DNA from: Alphaproteobacteria bacterium
Lineage (GTDB): Bacteria; Pseudomonadota; Alphaproteobacteria; Micavibrionales; Micavibrionaceae
Direction of reading: 5' to 3'
Assembly (NCBI GenBank): GCA_020442505.1
Contig: JAGRJZ010000037.1
Span: 1 to 6,022 of the forward strand
DNA length: 6,022 nt
The notes under the pieces are model-generated. The model saw only the letters and a list, made by a program, of their open reading frames with translations. It was not told the origin of the DNA and did not search any database. This document shows positions 5,917 through 6,022 of this stretch, in pieces. Position 1 is the first letter of the stretch. The number at the start of each line of letters is the position of its first letter. Made by a program: the position numbers and the translations under genes.

Positions 5917-6022
5917 ATGGAATCGGTTGTTCTAGTTATTCATCTTATTTTAGCACTCGCGATTATCGGGCTCGTGCTGTTGCAGCGCTCGGAGGGCGGC
6001 GGCCTGGGGATCGGCGGCGGCA
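5917..6022 (+). CDS. secG: Preprotein translocase subunit SecG, N-terminal part (3' end outside window)
   Basis: The visible 35 residues begin MESVVLVIHLILALAIIGLV, a first transmembrane helix, followed by LLQRSEGGGLGIGGG, the conserved cytoplasmic turn of SecG. SecG is the small inner-membrane partner of SecY and SecE that assists SecA-driven export. The ATG at 5917 gives the expected family N-terminus; GGAA about five bases upstream is a modest ribosome site. Two earlier ATGs at 5900 and 5906 are in another frame and would make only an 11-residue peptide ending at 5935. The gene follows rocD after a 92-base gap and probably has its own promoter. The gene continues beyond the right edge. Confidence 0.92.
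   Translation, partial: MESVVLVIHLILALAIIGLVLLQRSEGGGLGIGGG

Overview
The window reads as chromosomal DNA from an alphaproteobacterium with a fairly GC-rich genome. I infer this from the C-terminal part of a DinG-type helicase in its alphaproteobacterial form, a one-segment SecG beginning with the usual Val/Leu-rich helix and QRSEGGG turn, a short DUF465/YdcH protein, and a Cys-nucleophile intracellular PHB depolymerase. The order or genus cannot be fixed from this stretch. No rRNA, tRNA, CRISPR array, insertion sequence or prophage gene was seen. Gene density is high, and no gene-free stretch reaches 300 bases.

Layout: (1) 1-1173, plus strand: 3' part of a DinG-family helicase gene, open at the left edge. 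(2) 1158-2189, minus strand: a polytopic membrane protein of the CobD/CbiB family, convergent with the helicase gene and overlapping its end by 16 bases. (3) A divergent intergenic region at 2190-2322. (4) 2323-3720, plus strand: phaZ, intracellular polyhydroxybutyrate depolymerase, with a GTG start. (5) A short convergent gap with a GC-rich hairpin. (6) 3773-4288, minus strand: an unrecognised 171-residue protein with one likely membrane segment and less GC-biased codon use. (7) A compact divergent promoter region at 4289-4415. (8) 4416-4613 and 4610-5824, plus strand: a ydcH-like gene and rocD (ornithine aminotransferase), apparently a two-gene operon joined by a CTGA stop/start overlap. (9) 5825-5916: intergenic. 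(10) 5917 to the right edge, plus strand: 5' part of secG.

The genes do not form one obvious pathway. PhaZ mobilises stored polyester carbon and RocD channels ornithine/arginine nitrogen and carbon toward glutamate semialdehyde, so both fit reserve use, but nothing shows that they are co-regulated. DinG and SecG are housekeeping genes. I see no clear novel multi-gene system. The points most worth a second look are the apparent CTG start of rocD, the divergent CobD/CbiB-like protein whose usual conserved segments are altered, the orphan membrane protein, and the symmetric pair of outward promoters between that orphan and ydcH.
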